Source: Solanum dulcamara (taxonomy: Eukaryota; Streptophyta; Magnoliopsida; Solanales; Solanaceae). Taken from it: a stretch of DNA of 64,000 nucleotides. The DNA lies in NCBI RefSeq assembly GCF_947179165.1, contig NC_077248.1:52809732-52873731 (forward strand), in the 5' to 3' direction. The notes below the pieces were generated by a model. That model ran no database searches and was not told the DNA's origin. It saw only the letters and a program-made list of their open reading frames with translations. Numbering within the stretch: the stretch's first letter is position 1; each line of letters opens with the position of its first letter. The position numbers and the translations under genes were made by a program. Of the stretch, positions 24,437 through 37,564 are shown in pieces.

Positions 24437-25212
24437 TCAAGATCCAAGCTAGGCCCTAGGTATTACACGGCGATTAAAATCCCGAGGGACTCCAACCAAG
24501 CCTGTTAGCATACATCGTATGACAAAAATAAAATGAAATCATGAGTAGACATAAATATGAAAGATAGTCTCAACATGAAAATAACAAAATATGGAGAATT
24601 CAAACATAATAGTCAACATGAGTGGCCCATACTACTATAGTCTAACAATGCCTCTACTAAAGTTAGAAGAGACATAGGACAAGCTCCTAGCTCACCAAAC
24701 ATAATGAAAGAACATAAGTATGAAAATAGGTAAATAACATGACGAGTTCGTCCTTGAATAATTAGGACTCACCAAAAGCTAACTCTGAGTAGATCACCAA
24801 CAAGCCACGCACGGGAAGATGAGAGTCGGATACTACATTATGATATAAAGTAGGCAAAAGTATGCATTAGTACATAGAATTTACTAAGTACAGAAAATAT
24901 GCAATGCATGTTATAAATTATGATAATGCAATGAACAAACTAAACATAATTATAAACCTTTAAAAACATCATGTCAAAAATAATACATGGTCAATGCAAA
25001 CTCATAAGAAAATCTTAATTCAAATGTAACATAGTGAGAAAATCATAAGTGTCTATTAGAGATACCATTAACCTACATAAACCATATGAGTTATAACATG
25101 GAGTCCGGTGTTTTCCTTACACACTAAAAAGAGAGGGTCCATATTGCTAAGGTAAGAACTGTAACATTACCTAAGTGGATCCACTAAGCTACTAAGGAAT
25201 CAAGCCTTAACT
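24437..25212 (-). repeat. LTR fragment related to element 1 LTR, minus orientation
   Basis: Begins TGTCAAGATCCAAGCTAGGCCC, similar to the inner end of the element 1 LTR at 6717. It continues in the same order, for example a CACCA...GAGATC-type block, then GAGTTATAACATGGA (compare 7291) and GTGGATCCACTA (compare 7405). It stops near 25212, where sequence of the opposite orientation follows. About 780 bases, so only one end of the LTR is present. Confidence 0.65.
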
Positions 25213-25823
25213 ATCAGGTGACCCTTTGACATACTTGATATTGATGTGGCTTATTTGATGATGCTGATGAGATATTGATGATCTATGTGCCATATGAACT
25301 ATGTACTCTAGATTTGGCTAATTTTTGTGCAGGTTTGTATTAGTTGAGGAGGTTCTGTTGGGATGAAGGGAGTTCTAGTGTTATATTAGATTTTCCTTAT
25401 TTTGCTAGTTGGCTTGTTGAGTATCGTATTTTTTGGTACTCACTCCTTGCTTCTAAACTTGTGTAGGTTCAGATCTAGAATCTTGATTCTATATTCCTTT
25501 TTCCTTACCTGAGGCTTCGAGTAGACTTGAGAAGTAGTTGATTGATGCCCGACAATCTCCCTTGTCCATTTTACTTATGTTTTGTTCTATTTGAGAAATA
25601 AAGACATTAAGACTTGTATTTATCATTTATTTTCGCTTTTATTAGAGGCTTGTATATGTGACAACCAATTTTGGGGGATTATGAGTGTGTTTACAAGTTT
25701 TTGCTTTGACCATATCTTGTACTATCATATTTTTTTGCACATTTTACTTCTTGTTGGGTTATATGCTGACTTGTCTCGGTGGGTTAAGGCGAGTGTCATC
25801 AAACCCAGATTTGATTCGTGACA
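25213..25823 (+). repeat. LTR 3' end fragment, plus orientation
   Basis: T/G-rich sequence in the style of the plus-oriented LTRs, with TTGGTACTCACTCC and a terminus TTTGATTCGTGACA at 25823, like the ends of LTRs D and A. The 5' portion is missing. The 79-codon open frame inside it (25582-25821) looks like chance in LTR sequence. It abuts an opposite-oriented LTR at 25824. Confidence 0.6.
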
Positions 25824-26960
25824 TGTTCACATAAATAATGAGAATATGATGATATCCACAATAACACGCAATTTATATCAAGATAAAAAATGGTACATTT
25901 CCACTAGTAATCAATACTATCATTTACATCAATCACATCAATATAAGTAATCAAATCTCAATTTTCCCCCATAATTAGGTTCAACTGAATAAGCAAGTAA
26001 TTCAAGCCAATTCCCAATATCAATAATGAGAAAATAAAATTTTTATTAAGTTCACAATCACAATGAGCTATCATAACATTTCATCAAATAATCTTCAATA
26101 TAAATATCAAGGCACTTGACATTTTGATCATAACAATATCGCATATCACCTTTTTATTAACCCCATTCATTTGTTAAAATTCATTCATATGAATAATAAC
26201 CCTTCACCTCATTCCCATTACTCCCCAACACACACAAGAAAGGAATTCTAGGATTTTGTGGAGTTTCAAAAGTTCACTTGTCTTAATCATGTCATGACCA
26301 ATCAAATACTTAAACCTTTCCCTTTCAAATAGAATTCAAATAAATCTAATTATATAATGATTCACAATAAGATTTTGGAACTAACAACCCTAAAATCATA
26401 AAATTCGGGCAAAAGGGTCAAAACGACTCAAAATTCCAATTATGAAAACGAAGTTCAAATCTAAAAAACTTTATATAAAAATTTTCCTCAAGTTATTTCG
26501 AGTTCATCGATGAAAACCATTTAAAAATGGAGTTAAAATATACTCACAATCACCAATTTTCATTTAAAAACTCAAGTTCTTGAAAACCCCAAATTTGCTA
26601 ATCAAAATCTCAATTTTTTGATGTTAAAAACACGTTTGATAATGGGGGATTGAGGTTTTAAGTTCAAAATCACTTACCCAATTGACTCCCCACAAAATCT
26701 CTCACTAAAACTGGCCCAAGGGTTGTTCAAAACTCAAAATGGAGAAATAGGGTTAAACCCTAAAATACAGTTCCTAAAACCCATCTTTGATATCGCAATC
26801 GCGACCCACAGTTTGCTAAATTAAACCCCCCAAAAAGCTAAGTCCCAGCGAAAGCAAAAGGCCTTCACTTAAGTGGAGGTCATGATAGAACCCTTCTTTC
26901 ATAAAAGCAATCACCGAAACTAAACCATCGTGAAAGAAAAGGAGCTTCGCAAAAGTGGAG
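25824..26960 (-). repeat. LTR fragment of D family, minus orientation
   Basis: Reverse-complemented, the part 26560-26800 resembles 20880-21170 of LTR D (TTTAGTGAGAG...GGGTAAGTGATTTTGA compared with TTTAGTGGGTAAGTTCC, and a following T-rich run). A motif cluster with ATCGCAATCGCGA lies at about 26790-26960, as in LTR D. The rest of the LTR is cut off by the 5' LTR of element B. No genes. Confidence 0.6.
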
Positions 26961-29900
26961 GTTGCAAAAATGACACTAAAATGACCCTCCAGATCATTTT
27001 TGAAGTAGTGCATTCATTTTATGTTTTAGAGCATTCATGTAATGATCTCAAATCATTTATTACTTGCTGGCACTTACTGTTCGGTCTCCTTGATGTTCGT
27101 TTGGGTTTTAGGCCTGTTTCCTTATTTTGGAGCCTTTATAACTTAAAAAGTTGATTTCGATCATTACTTTAGTTAAACAACCTCACAATAAAATTTTGAT
27201 TGTTCCATCAGCTCTGGAATGGTCATATTAGGATATTAGCATGGTTAGCATGAGAATCGAGGCAATCGATATAAGTTTGAGACCATTTGATGCTTTAGAT
27301 TTTGAAATTTATCCTAAGGTTGATCTTGGTCAATATTTTCGGAAAACATGTTCGAATGAGAATTTTGTCAGCGCGGTTATTTTGGTAATATATAGTTTGG
27401 TCTAGAATAACTCTTTATTTACTTCTTGAGGCTACCGATCTAATCCCAAGATTCATTGTGGAATTTGGCTCAAAAATGACACTTGGGTGTGGGACCCACT
27501 TTTTCATTAATATGACCTCGTATGAGAATGTTAAATGTGACATTAAGTCTAGAACATTAAATTTGATGGGTTAGCATATCTCCTTTGCACACATAGGGTC
27601 TGGAATGAATCCCGAGCACCCTATCGGAGACTTGGCCTTTTCCAAAACTCAATTGATATAGCTGAGTCTGGTGCTATCGCTAAAGCGGTCCTTAGTATCT
27701 GTAGCGACCATCTCTATAGTGACTAGAGCATCACTAAAGTGATAGCCGGCCTTGGGCAGTTGTCGCTTTAGCAATGGAGCCTTCTCTAAGCCGACCCTTT
27801 GCTTTAAAAACATGAGTCTCGCTTTAGCGAGGCTCACCTTTTTGGTACGGATCGTGTAAGTGAACTTTAGGGTCTCTTTTGAGACACCAAAGTTATTTTA
27901 AACTCCAAATTTAATTTATTTCTCCCACATTCAAACCTTCATAACTCCCTCATTTCATAGTGAATTTGGGTGATTCAAAAGACAATGTTTGGGCAATAAT
28001 TAGGAGAAGGTGTTGGGGACTCCAGAAAGTGTAAAATAACCTTTGTTTGAGGTAAATTTAGGCTAGAACCTACTGTTCTTATGTGATTTTAAACTTAAAA
28101 ATGTTATATTCTTTCATGCCTTTGTTTCTACCGATTCAAGCCATAAATTGTTTTCCATTTTGGAACACATTTTCAGGGTGGTTTTTAGGACTTTTTCTGA
28201 GAGTCAATTTTGAAATTATCAGAGCAGGTCTCTTATTCCTTTTTTGACCCCAAAATTGGTCCTTCTTTGAATTCAATAATTTAAATGTTAAGACGATCAT
28301 ATTGACATTGTGATTCTATTTTTGATAGAGTAGCAGCGTTCTAAGGTCATCATAAGGGAAACTATATACTTACTTGATTCAAGCCTGCACAGTTGGCCTA
28401 CAAGTAGGCTACGACATTCCCTTCCTTAGACTGAGCATGATCTAGCATTTGTATGATGATTTGTGTGAAATTTAGGGTATTTGGGTGTTGATCATGCTAA
28501 GTTCTTCGAAATGATGCCTTAGGCTCCATTTTTGAGAAGTTTGCATTATTGAAGCATGTCTCATGTTATTGTTTATCATGCATACCTTATGGTGTGTGTT
28601 ATGTGATTTGTTTATGTTGTTGGAAGCGTGTTTGGCCTTAGTCTAGGCTTAGACTAGTGGTTGTCATAGACTTGCGTATTTTCTTAACCGTTAGGCCTTG
28701 GAACTTCTTCGACATCATTTCGAATGGCTTAGCTCTATGTAAACTGATATAACAGACTTGAGTCTGATAGTCTAGGACTTAGCTAGGTAGTGACACAACT
28801 CTTTGAACCCTATATCCGTATTTCCTTGATTTTGTCGGTCCTATATAACTTAATTCTTGGTTTTGGAAGTCTATTCGTTGATTCTGGTTGGATGTGGTTT
28901 GGGTTGGAGTGATTTATTGATAGCTCTCAAATTTGGGGTGCTCCCTTAATGCTCGATAAGCCATTGATCCTAATTCTGCTTGATTCACCTCTATCCATGG
29001 TTCAAATTACCAATTCACTCCATTGGGCGGGATTCAAGTCCTTGCCTTAGTAATATAGCCTCGGTTCAAGTCTCTCGCTTTACTTATCCGTTGTTCAAGT
29101 CCACCACCCTTTAGCCTTAGTTCAAGTACATAGCTACCTTTCATCCTTGGTTCAAGTCCATCGCTACTATTATATTGGTTTAAGTCATTGGTCACCTTTT
29201 CACGTTATTCAAGTCAACATTTATCCTTATCCTTGGTTCCAGTCCTTGGTTATTCCAAATCTCGGCTTAAGTCCTTGATACTTTGTATTCATTCGGTTTA
29301 TGTACTTAACTCTTTAATGCTTTTAGTTAATAGCTTCAGGCCCTCAGAATGGTTTGGTTGAAGTCCATGGAAGTTGTGACATAGTTGGTACTACGTTGGA
29401 TTCCTTCATTTCATTCCACTGTCTTTGCTCCTATCGGGTTTATGCGAGTCCGTTTGGGTTGTTGATTTTAAATTTTTTCATGAGCGTACCCATCTGGTTT
29501 ATGGGAGCCTGACAGATTTAGTTAGCTTCTCTCTTTCTCTTGTGTGTGAGTACGCTCATTTACATACCTATTGATTTCCTTGTTCTTATCTTTGGTTGTG
29601 TTTTAGTTTCTCGCATTTAATATTTCTTTTGCTTTTCTTGCTTAGTCAGCATATGATGCCTACTAGGTACCTATTATTTTTGTACTCATACTATATTCTA
29701 CAATAGTTTTCGTGTTGCTAGTCAAAGCACTAGCTATCAGCATTGATCTCAAGACAGTTGCAGTCTTGATCAGAGGCGAGAGTGAGTACACAATATTTTG
29801 GATTTACTTGTCTCCTTATTTATATATTTATGACTTGTCTTTTTCTCTTTGAAACAGTTTTGTTTTCATGATCGAATTTTAGGACTTGTACTCATTTTGT

Positions 29901-30122
29901 TTAGTAGCTTTGTACATGTGACTTACAGGTTTTGAGAAGGATCTTTTATTTGTATCTATTTTTGGTTTGCTTCCGCCGGTTCATTTGTGTTGTTATTGTA
30001 GTTTTATTTTTAGCTAAATATTAGGCTTCTACCCTTATATCATATTACTCACAATTTTGGGATATAGGATGGCTTGCCTACATGTGGGACATTGTAGGCA
30101 CCATCATGACTTGAGGAGTTGG
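26961..30122 (+). repeat. 5' LTR of element B (about 3.16 kb)
   Basis: Its start matches 45619 onward (TTGCAA, TGACCCTC, then TTGAAGTAxTGCATTCATTTTAT). Its end resembles the end of LTR A (CACCATCATGACTTGAG at about 30100), but the primer-binding site expected next is not found. The CGCTTTAGCG-type motif cluster lies at about 27655-27835, including CTCGCTTTAGCGAG at 27818-27831. A degenerate tandem array built on TTCAAGTCC lies at about 28985-29310. Both edges are approximate by a few bases. Confidence 0.78.
28985..29310 (+). repeat. Degenerate tandem array with TTCAAGTCC core, inside LTR B
   Basis: About eight or nine imperfect units of roughly 30-45 bases, each with a core such as GGTTCAAGTCC or GGCTTAAGTCC followed by a variable TTGCTACC-like part. 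No such array is seen at the equivalent place in LTRs A, C or D, so it probably arose within the B family. Confidence 0.7.
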
Positions 30123-30357
30123 TCCCCCAAGTTTGTTTGTCTCACTTTTATAGAGCTAACATCTAGTAGAGTGTTGTGGATTGGTGTGGAGACGCTCATA
30201 ACTTATCTTTCGGAGGCTACAAAATGTCATTAGGAATTTGTTCCCTTTTGTATAACTGTCGTGCAGTATGTGTCTTATCAATTTCTTGGAATATCACTTG
30301 TTCCACTCTTTTACAAGATGGCTTGCTGCATGATAGAACCTTAGCTAGGGGTAGTAA

Positions 30358-31430
30358 ATAACCCCAAAGTCATTCCAGGGCTGCAACCCCAGCCCAAGAT
30401 AGAGAGTAGAATCTAAAGCCAGAGGTGGAGCCACAGATAGCTCCAACATATTATCAGCCGATGAGCTCGGGACCAACCCAGCCCCCCCCCGCGCCAGTTA
30501 CAGCGCTAGACCTATAGGCTATGTTAGACCTGATACTAGCTACTATAGAGGGTATACAATACTCCCTTGCTCTAGCTTCTCCAAACTCGCATGGTTAGCA
30601 TGCACCAACGACACCAGTAGTTCAGTCACCACCAGCACCTGTCGCCCAGCCAGATGATTTAGAGAGTGTCATGCTACTATGCAAGTAGAAGATGCTCGGG
30701 GTGCTTCTCTGATACCGCTGAGGTTTTTTTATACTATAGGTAAGGATGCCTACGAGTTTCTACTTATTTGTCGTGAGCGGCTGTAGACTTTCCGATTGGT
30801 GGAGTCAAGAGGAGCTGACATCACCGCTTATCAATTAGATTGTCCTACTAGGAAGTGGTGGCACTCATATATAGTGTTTATGACAGCTGGGTCTCTACCA
30901 GTGTCATAGATAGATTTTTCTAAGGCCTTCTTATCCAGGTTTATTCCTAGGAGTGTTAGAGATCATCTCCAAGATCAAATTTCACAGTTGGAGCAAGGCT
31001 CCATGACAATGTCAGAGTATGAGGACAGATACCATGAGCTCTATGAGCAGGCTACTATGATCTTACCTATTGAGGAGGAGAGAGTTTGGTGCTTCATTCA
31101 AGGTTTAAGACTATAGCTATGGATTGAGACTTAGTCCTTAGTATCAGCGGTCCACTCCTTTTTAGATGTGGTGGACCATGTCTACACACTTGAGCAGCTC
31201 TATCGCGATTCATATAATAGGCCCCGATAGAAGTTCCAGAAGGTTCACTCCAGTCACCTATTTCTAACTTTACTGGATACTATAATGGGTGACCAGCACC
31301 GTTAGGGTGGTTCTAGCGTTGGTCCGAGTCAGGGCCGATGTGGTATTCATACTAATACTTCAGGATAAGGTTGTCAACCTCTACTTAAAAGTAGACAACC
31401 ACAGGGGTGCTATGACTATGGAAAGCTAGA
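30358..31430 (+). pseudogene. gag, element B
   Basis: The expected start codon appears as ATA at 30358 in a Pro-rich N-terminus (TPKSF-like, then many Pro and Ala). The capsid core is clear in one frame from about 30740: GKDAYEFLLICRERL, then FRLVESRGADITAYQLDCPTRKWWHSY, DFSKAFLSRFIPRSVRDH, QLEQGSMTMSEYEDRYHELYEQA and RVWCFIQGL, with stops in between. The FLSRF and QLEQGSMTMSEYE motifs correspond to the FLDRFFP and MSVREY motifs of element 1 gag. A decayed zinc knuckle may lie near 31390-31440 (CYDYGKLDN...HEC), with the second Cys replaced. Confidence 0.85.
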
Positions 31431-31639
31431 TAATTGATCCCATGAGTGTTCTCTCTATTGGTCAACTACACAAGCAACTAGGCCCATACCAGCATTAGCA
31501 CCTTCAGTTAGAGGTGGAGGCTAGGATCAGGATAGTAGGGGCGGTATTCAGGGTGCACAAAAAAGTCCCCTAGGAGGAAGTATAGGTGGTCGAGTAGATG
31601 CACAGGGTAGAGGCACCCAGGGCCACTTTTATGTAGCTG

Positions 31640-31990
31640 CAGCTAGAGGAGAGGCTGAGACATCGGATGGTGTGATCATAGGTATGGTTCTTTTATACCA
31701 TCAGCCTATTTCAACTTTATTTAATCAAGGCTCCACCTATTCATATATATCTGTATATTTTCCCCCTCGATTGAGTATGAGTCCAGATCTCTTAGCTGAG
31801 CTATTGTATGTTACAACCCAGTAGGTGATTCTTTAGTGGCGGATCAGATTTTTAGATCTTGTGTGGTGACTATTTAGGGGAGGGATACTAGGATTAATCT
31901 TATTTTACTTGATATACTGGATTTTGATATGATTCTGGGCATGAATTAGTTATGCCCTCACCGTGCTATCTTGGATTGCTATGCCAAGAC
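31640..31990 (+). pseudogene. Protease, element B
   Basis: Reads RGEAETSDGVIIGMVLLYHQPISTLF followed by NQGSTYSYISVYF, where the active-site Asp of the D-x-G-S-T-Y-S-Y motif is Asn. A later block (DFDMILGM-like, about 31920-31950) is broken by stops. The domain normally matures the gag-pol polyprotein. This copy lacks the catalytic residue as well as an open frame. Confidence 0.78.
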
Positions 31991-32339
31991 CGTTACCTGA
32001 GCCACGCTTGGTATTTCATTAGTGGTGTAGCAGGGCTCTTGTAGTCGTATGTTGTTTGGGGTGATTTCTTTTAGTAAGGATTAAAGGTTAGTGGGTGGAA
32101 GCTATTTGGCTTACTTGGCATTTTCCAGAGATGTTGGTACGGAGGGACCAATGGTTGATTCAGTGCCTATAGTCTGAGAGTTTGCAACTGTGTTTCCTGC
32201 TGACCTGCCTGGCCTTCCTCTAGATCGTGATATTGACTTTGCCACTGATTTAGAGCTGGGTACTTATCCTATTTCCATCCCACCATAATTTATTCCTCCC
32301 AGTAAAGCTCAAGGAGCTCAATATTTAGCTTTAGGACTC

Positions 32340-33500
32340 TTAAGTAAGGGATTCATTAGGCTTAGTGTATTGCCTTGGGGTGCCCTAGTCCTATTTGTGA
32401 AGAAGAAAGATGATACTATGCAGATGTGTGTTAATTGAAGGCAGTTAAACAATGTGATGTTGATGAACCGTTACCCCATCCTCGCATTGATAATCTATTT
32501 GAACAGCTTCAATGTGCTACGGTGTTTCTAAGATTGATCAGAAATATGGCTACCACCAATTAAGGATAAGGGCAGCAGACATCCCTAAGATTGAATTTAG
32601 GACTCGTTACAGCCATTATAAGTTCCTAGTGATGTCTTTCGGGTTGACTAATGCCCCTTACGCCTTCATAGACTTAATGTCCCATGTATTCAAGTCATAT
32701 TTGGACTCCTTCATCATAGTCCTTATTGATGATATATTTTTATTCTCGTGGGGATAGGTTGAGCATGAGTAACATTTAAGGATAGTGTTCTAGACTTTAA
32801 AAGACCAATGGCTTTATGATAAGTTTTCAAAGTGCGAGTTTTGGCTTGAGTCTATAGCATTCTTGGGGAATGTGGTGTCCAAGGATAGCATTATGGTAGA
32901 TCTGATCAAGATTGAAGCTATTCATTATTGGGACATGCCCACCTTTATGACAAATATTGGTAGCTTCGTCAGATTGGCAGGGTACTATAGGTATTTTGTT
33001 GAGGGATTTCTTACTATAGTGGCACCTTTGTCTTGGTTGAGTTTCTAGGATGTTCCCTTTGAGTAGTTGGAGGAGTGTGAGAGGAGCTTTCTGAGACTTA
33101 AAGAGTTGCATACCACTGCTCAAATATTGACTCTTCCGGTTGAGGGCGAGGGCTTCAAAGTTTATTGTGATGCATCCGATGTTGGTTTGGGTTGTGTACT
33201 GATGCAGTTGGGTTGGATTATTACTTATGCATCAAGGTAGCTTAAGTTGCATAAGCTTAACTACCTCACTCATGATTTAGAGTTGGCGGCGGTAGTTTTT
33301 GTCTTAAGGTTTTGAGTTCTATGTGAGATTTACACTAATCACAGGAGCCTTTAATACATTATGAGTCAGTGGGATCTTAATTTAAGGAAACACTATTATA
33401 TTGACCTTCTAAAGGACTATAATTACTTTATTCTCTACCATCAGGGAAAATCGAATGTAATAACGGATGCCTTGAGTTGGAAGGAAATGAGTATGGGTGG
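32340..33500 (+). pseudogene. Reverse transcriptase and RNase H, element B
   Basis: RT starts near [22 protein letters not shown] (about 32350-32410) and, after a frameshift, runs openly at 32512-32757: [43 protein letters not shown], then the catalytic LIDDIFLFS (V-L-I-D-D). The thumb follows to about 33000 ([15 protein letters not shown]...RLAGYYRYFVEGF in another frame). RNase H shows [20 protein letters not shown] and HDLELAAVVF at about 33150-33310, then TNHRSL. The end (LNLRKHYYIDLLKDYNYFILYHQGKSN) is open at 33361-33594. Frameshifts and stops split it into at least four pieces. Confidence 0.9.
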
Positions 33501-33737
33501 TGTTGCCTTTCTTTCTACTTTGGAGCGACCTTTGGCTTTGGACATCCAGTACTTAGTTAATAAGATGATTCATCTTGATATTTCTGCATTTTGACATGTG
33601 CTAGCTTATGTGGGAGCTCAATCATACCTATTGGAATGAATTCACAATCGTCAGTTTGATGATGGGGACTTTGTTACTTATCAAGATGGGGTGTTGGGAG
33701 GTGATGCGGACAAACTATTTTAGATCTTGATGGGGTA

Positions 33738-33899
33738 TTGAGGTATGGTGTTCATCTACGTGATTCAAGAGTTGGAGGTTTAACCAAGTTAATCCTTAGT
33801 AAGGCCCATGAGTCCAGATATTCTATCCACTTGGGCACGGCTAAGATGTATTATGATTTGAGGCAGCATTACTGGTGGAGCAGCATGAGGAGAGACATT
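33738..33899 (+). pseudogene. Integrase N-terminal zinc-binding part, element B (left of insertion)
   Basis: Open stretch with LILSKAHESRYSIHLGTAKMYYDLRQHYWWSSMRRDI, in which both zinc-binding His residues (KAHE and SIHLG) are present. The frame is cut at base 33899 by the LTR of element A, just after the codon for Ile in RRDI. The expected next residues (TNYVSNYLSCQ, with the zinc-binding Cys pair partly decayed) are found at 44416 onward, on the far side of element A. Confidence 0.93.
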
Positions 33900-36800
33900 T
33901 GTAATGACCCTCAGGTCATTTTTGTCTTTTTTGATATTTTTAGCATTTTGAGATTCCCTGTAGTAACCATAAGGCATTTATGACTTGCTGGCACCAACAG
34001 TTCGGTCGTTTGGGAGATTATTTAATTTTTATGTCTGTTTCCCTGTTTTAGAGCTCTTAGAGTGTGAAGGGTTGATTTCAGTCAAAACTCTAGGAAAAAT
34101 ACCTCAGAATGAAATTCTGATGATTCCGTCAGCTCTAGAGTAGTCATTTTAGGCTAGAAGCATGGTCGGTATGAGCATCGAGCCCTTCGGTGCGAGTTTA
34201 GGGCCATTTGACGCTTTAGCCTTTGAAATTTGGCCTAAGGTTGACCTTCATCAACATTATTGAAAAAAGTGCTAGAATTAAATTTCATCAGCGCGGTTAG
34301 CTTTGAAATGTTGAGTTTTGTCTAGAACAACCTTTCATTTATATTATGAGGCTTCTGGTCTTATTTCGAGCCTTTTTTATTAAATTGGCAAAAATTATGA
34401 TTCAGTGTGGGACCCATATTTTTCTAGATGACCTCGGATGAAAATTGCATTTACGTCATTGAGTTTGAAATAACAAATTTGGTGAGGTAGCTTAATTTAT
34501 TTGCGCACACAGGATTCCAAACAAATTTCGAGCACCTCATCAAAGAATTTGGACTTGGTCAAAATGCTGTTGCTGCACCTTGTTGGTGCAGTCCTACCTT
34601 GGCCTTCGCAATCGCGATGCCTTCTATCTCTATTACGTACCTCTCTCTATTAGGCCTTCGCGATCACGATGTCACTGTCACAATAGCGATGTACATTTTT
34701 ATTAAAGCTCAAGATTGTGAGCATAGTGCTCTGTGATGCGATGCATTGTTCGTCTGGTCTTAAAGTTGAAAGATAAATGCGAACTCAACCCTGACCCCCA
34801 TATTTATTCTTCTATTTTGGGATCTAGGGAAATCTAATTTGGGCGATTCAAGTGCATTTTTCATAGAAGTCGTGGCTACTTTTGGCATGTTCGAGGAAGG
34901 GTGCAAGGCGACATTTTAAGGTAAAATCCGCCCCAAAGGGGCTGTTCTAGCTTACCTTTAAGCTTTAATGATGATTTTAATTGTTGGGCTGATTTCAGTT
35001 ACTTTGAGCATCAATTTGTGCCTCATTTTGTTGTACAAGCTCAATAATTTGTTCAGAACCTTTTCATGGAGTCGTTTTAGGTATTCCCATCGCAGGTCCC
35101 ACAATCTCATTTTAGACCCAATTTTTGGTCCGTCTCTGAAAAATGCAATTTTAGTGTCAAACCATTTGTATTGACAATGTGATCCATATTTTGATAGCAT
35201 AGAGGCATTTCGAGTCATTTTTGGAGCGAAAAGTTACTAGATAGTGGACTTAGAGCACGCCTGTTCAACTTTGAGGTAGGCTACGGTCTTCTTTCTTTTG
35301 ATTGAGCTTCATGAGGTATTATTTAGTATAAATTACTTGTGGTTTGGATTGCATGCAGTGGGTTAGGTTCGATTCATAAATTCTTGGTTTTCTATCCCGG
35401 TGTGAGCCTTAGGCTAGGTTGCCTTTATGAGACTTTCAGTCTAGTGGGTAAGATTATTGATTATGCCTTAGTTTGACCTTGATTAGCCTCTTTGAGATGA
35501 CTTATTCTATGTTTATGATGGCTGGTGGATTTGTGCCCTAGGCTAAAGATGTTGTTTGATCCTTAGTAGTGGTAGCCATTGTTCGCGGGAGTTTATGAGA
35601 CTTAGTATTTTTCATTATTGTAGCAAACGTATGTTGGAGCCCTAGTGTAGTGGTTTTTACCCAGTTAGGCTTATAAATTACTGTTGGATTTTATTTCTGG
35701 AGTTAGAGCTAGAATTCCCTATACTTTCTTGTTGCCGTTTGGTGGGACTAGCTGTGGTTGTATTCTTAGGGTTGTATTTCCCAATTGGATCTAGAGGTTT
35801 TGATTGACTAACTGAGCATCGTTTCCTCACTTTCCTCCTCCGTGTTACCCAATTAGGGTTGAGTTCCCTTTTAGGCCTTATTGTTGAGTTAGAGGAGTAG
35901 ATTTGAGCCATACCTTGGTTAGAGGTCGGTTGCATATGCTAATCCTGTTTCTATGATCTAGAGGGTAAGGTATTTGTGCAGTCATTATTATATATGATTG
36001 TATGTGTTGTTTGGGTGCTAGCGATGGTATGCATTGTATTTGATTATTGTTTTCTCACGGATGTAGTCGACCCTAGTGCATGCATTATTTCTTGGCATTG
36101 ATTTGAGAAAGCTGGGTTGTAACTCAAACTATTTTATACTAATTTTCCTAAAATGGGGGTCGTACTACCTTTATTACTACTATTTTCAATGGACTAAAGG
36201 CATCGAGGATTCCCTTATTTTATGATATTGATTCGACTCATCAAAGATGCACTCATTTTATTATATTGATTTGAGACATCGAGGATGCGCTTATTTTATG
36301 ATATTATCCTGGTCATAGAGATTTTTGACCCTTTTTATACTGATTTGAATTTTTATCTCCTATCACTGCGATGGAGAGGACTTTAATAATCGAATATACA
36401 GATTGACATCTATACTAATATAAGACCTAGATTGGGATCAGACATGTATATAGTGGAGTTCCCAAGTTATCCATTTCGATCCCATAAAGGAGCATGGGTC
36501 CTACTTCCTGGTTGGGATTGGAAGTAGGTGTATTTATCTTGGTATGAGGAACTTGGCACTGATAGTACTACTAGTTTTATTACATCTCTTATTTATATTT
36601 GCATCGCCTATCACTAACATAGTTATTTGTACATGTCGGTAGTATGGGATGCCGTGCGGGTTTACCTTTTTGTGAGTGAACTTCCTAGAACATAGGGATT
36701 CGAGAAGTATTATCTTACTATATATGAATTTGTGGCTGTATAAAGGGTGGTCTCTTGTTTGAAGGTGGTTACTGCCTTTGTTCTTATTTATCTAACTTTT

Positions 36801-37561
36801 GTACAGGCATTTAGTTGATACGGTCCTTTGGGCCTTTATGTGATATCTGTGTTTACTTGTGTTAGTAGGGTGTCACTTAGTTGTTTCCTTTTTCGTAGTG
36901 TGTCGTCGTTTTATGTTTTGGGCTGGTGCCACCATATATGCCCTTACTTATTTCCTATATTCTCTCTCTTTCTTATATCTGATGTTTCTTATTGTAGGTT
37001 TCCATATTATTCTTGTGAGTTACTTGTGATATATACTCCTTGCTTACATGTTCTGTATACTTGCTATATCTTTGGAGATCAGTTGGTCGGTGCCTACTGA
37101 GTGCCATTTATTGGAAATCATACTGCACTTCTGAACCTTGCAGATCATAATATGAGTTTTCACTACTGATTTGGATATCATGCGGAGCAACACTTGGATT
37201 TTGGAGACTTGGGTGAGCTCTTAGCATTCAGACTTGTTTATCTCCTTCTATTTTGGCTTGGACTAGTCTTTATTTAATATTCTGAGACAATCTATATTAT
37301 TATTATTATTATTATTGTATATGTATAAACCTTGTACTTCCTTATTTAGTTTAGCAGCTCGACTACCGACGGATATCAGGTCTTCGGGTTATCTTGTTGT
37401 ATTTATCTTATTCAATGTTTCTTCTTATTATTAATATTATTCGCGTCTTTCCTTCCTCTTATAATGGTCTATTTTCTATGGTTTTTGAATGTGGGTTTAG
37501 GCTTACCTACTGGTGAGTTGATAGTAGGTTCTATCATGACTTGAGAAATTGGATCGTGATA
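33900..37561 (+). repeat. 5' LTR of element A (3662 bases)
   Basis: Starts TGTAATGACCCTCAGGTC and ends TTGGATCGTGATA, where the intact terminus of related LTRs would read GTCGTGACA. A motif cluster of CGCGATCGCG type lies at about 34600-34700. A short imperfect tandem (CATCGAGGATGCxCT...TTTTATGATATTGATT) lies at 36195-36310. An ATT microsatellite of seven units lies at 37296-37316. No coding sequence is supported; the open frames in it, for example 36828-37100, are T-rich chance frames. Confidence 0.9.
37296..37316 (+). repeat. (ATT)7 microsatellite in LTR A
   Basis: Seven perfect ATT units. The other LTR of the same element has only short, broken ATT runs at the equivalent place (about 44139-44150), so the run grew or shrank after insertion. 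Confidence 0.9.
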
Positions 37562-37564
37562 GAA

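Noticed and set aside
28985..29310. Possible coding repeat protein from the tandem array
   Set aside because: Unit lengths are not multiples of three and all frames have stops.
36828..37100. 90-codon Cys/Tyr-rich open frame
   Set aside because: Inside LTR A; the other LTR has stops at the same place, so it is a chance frame.
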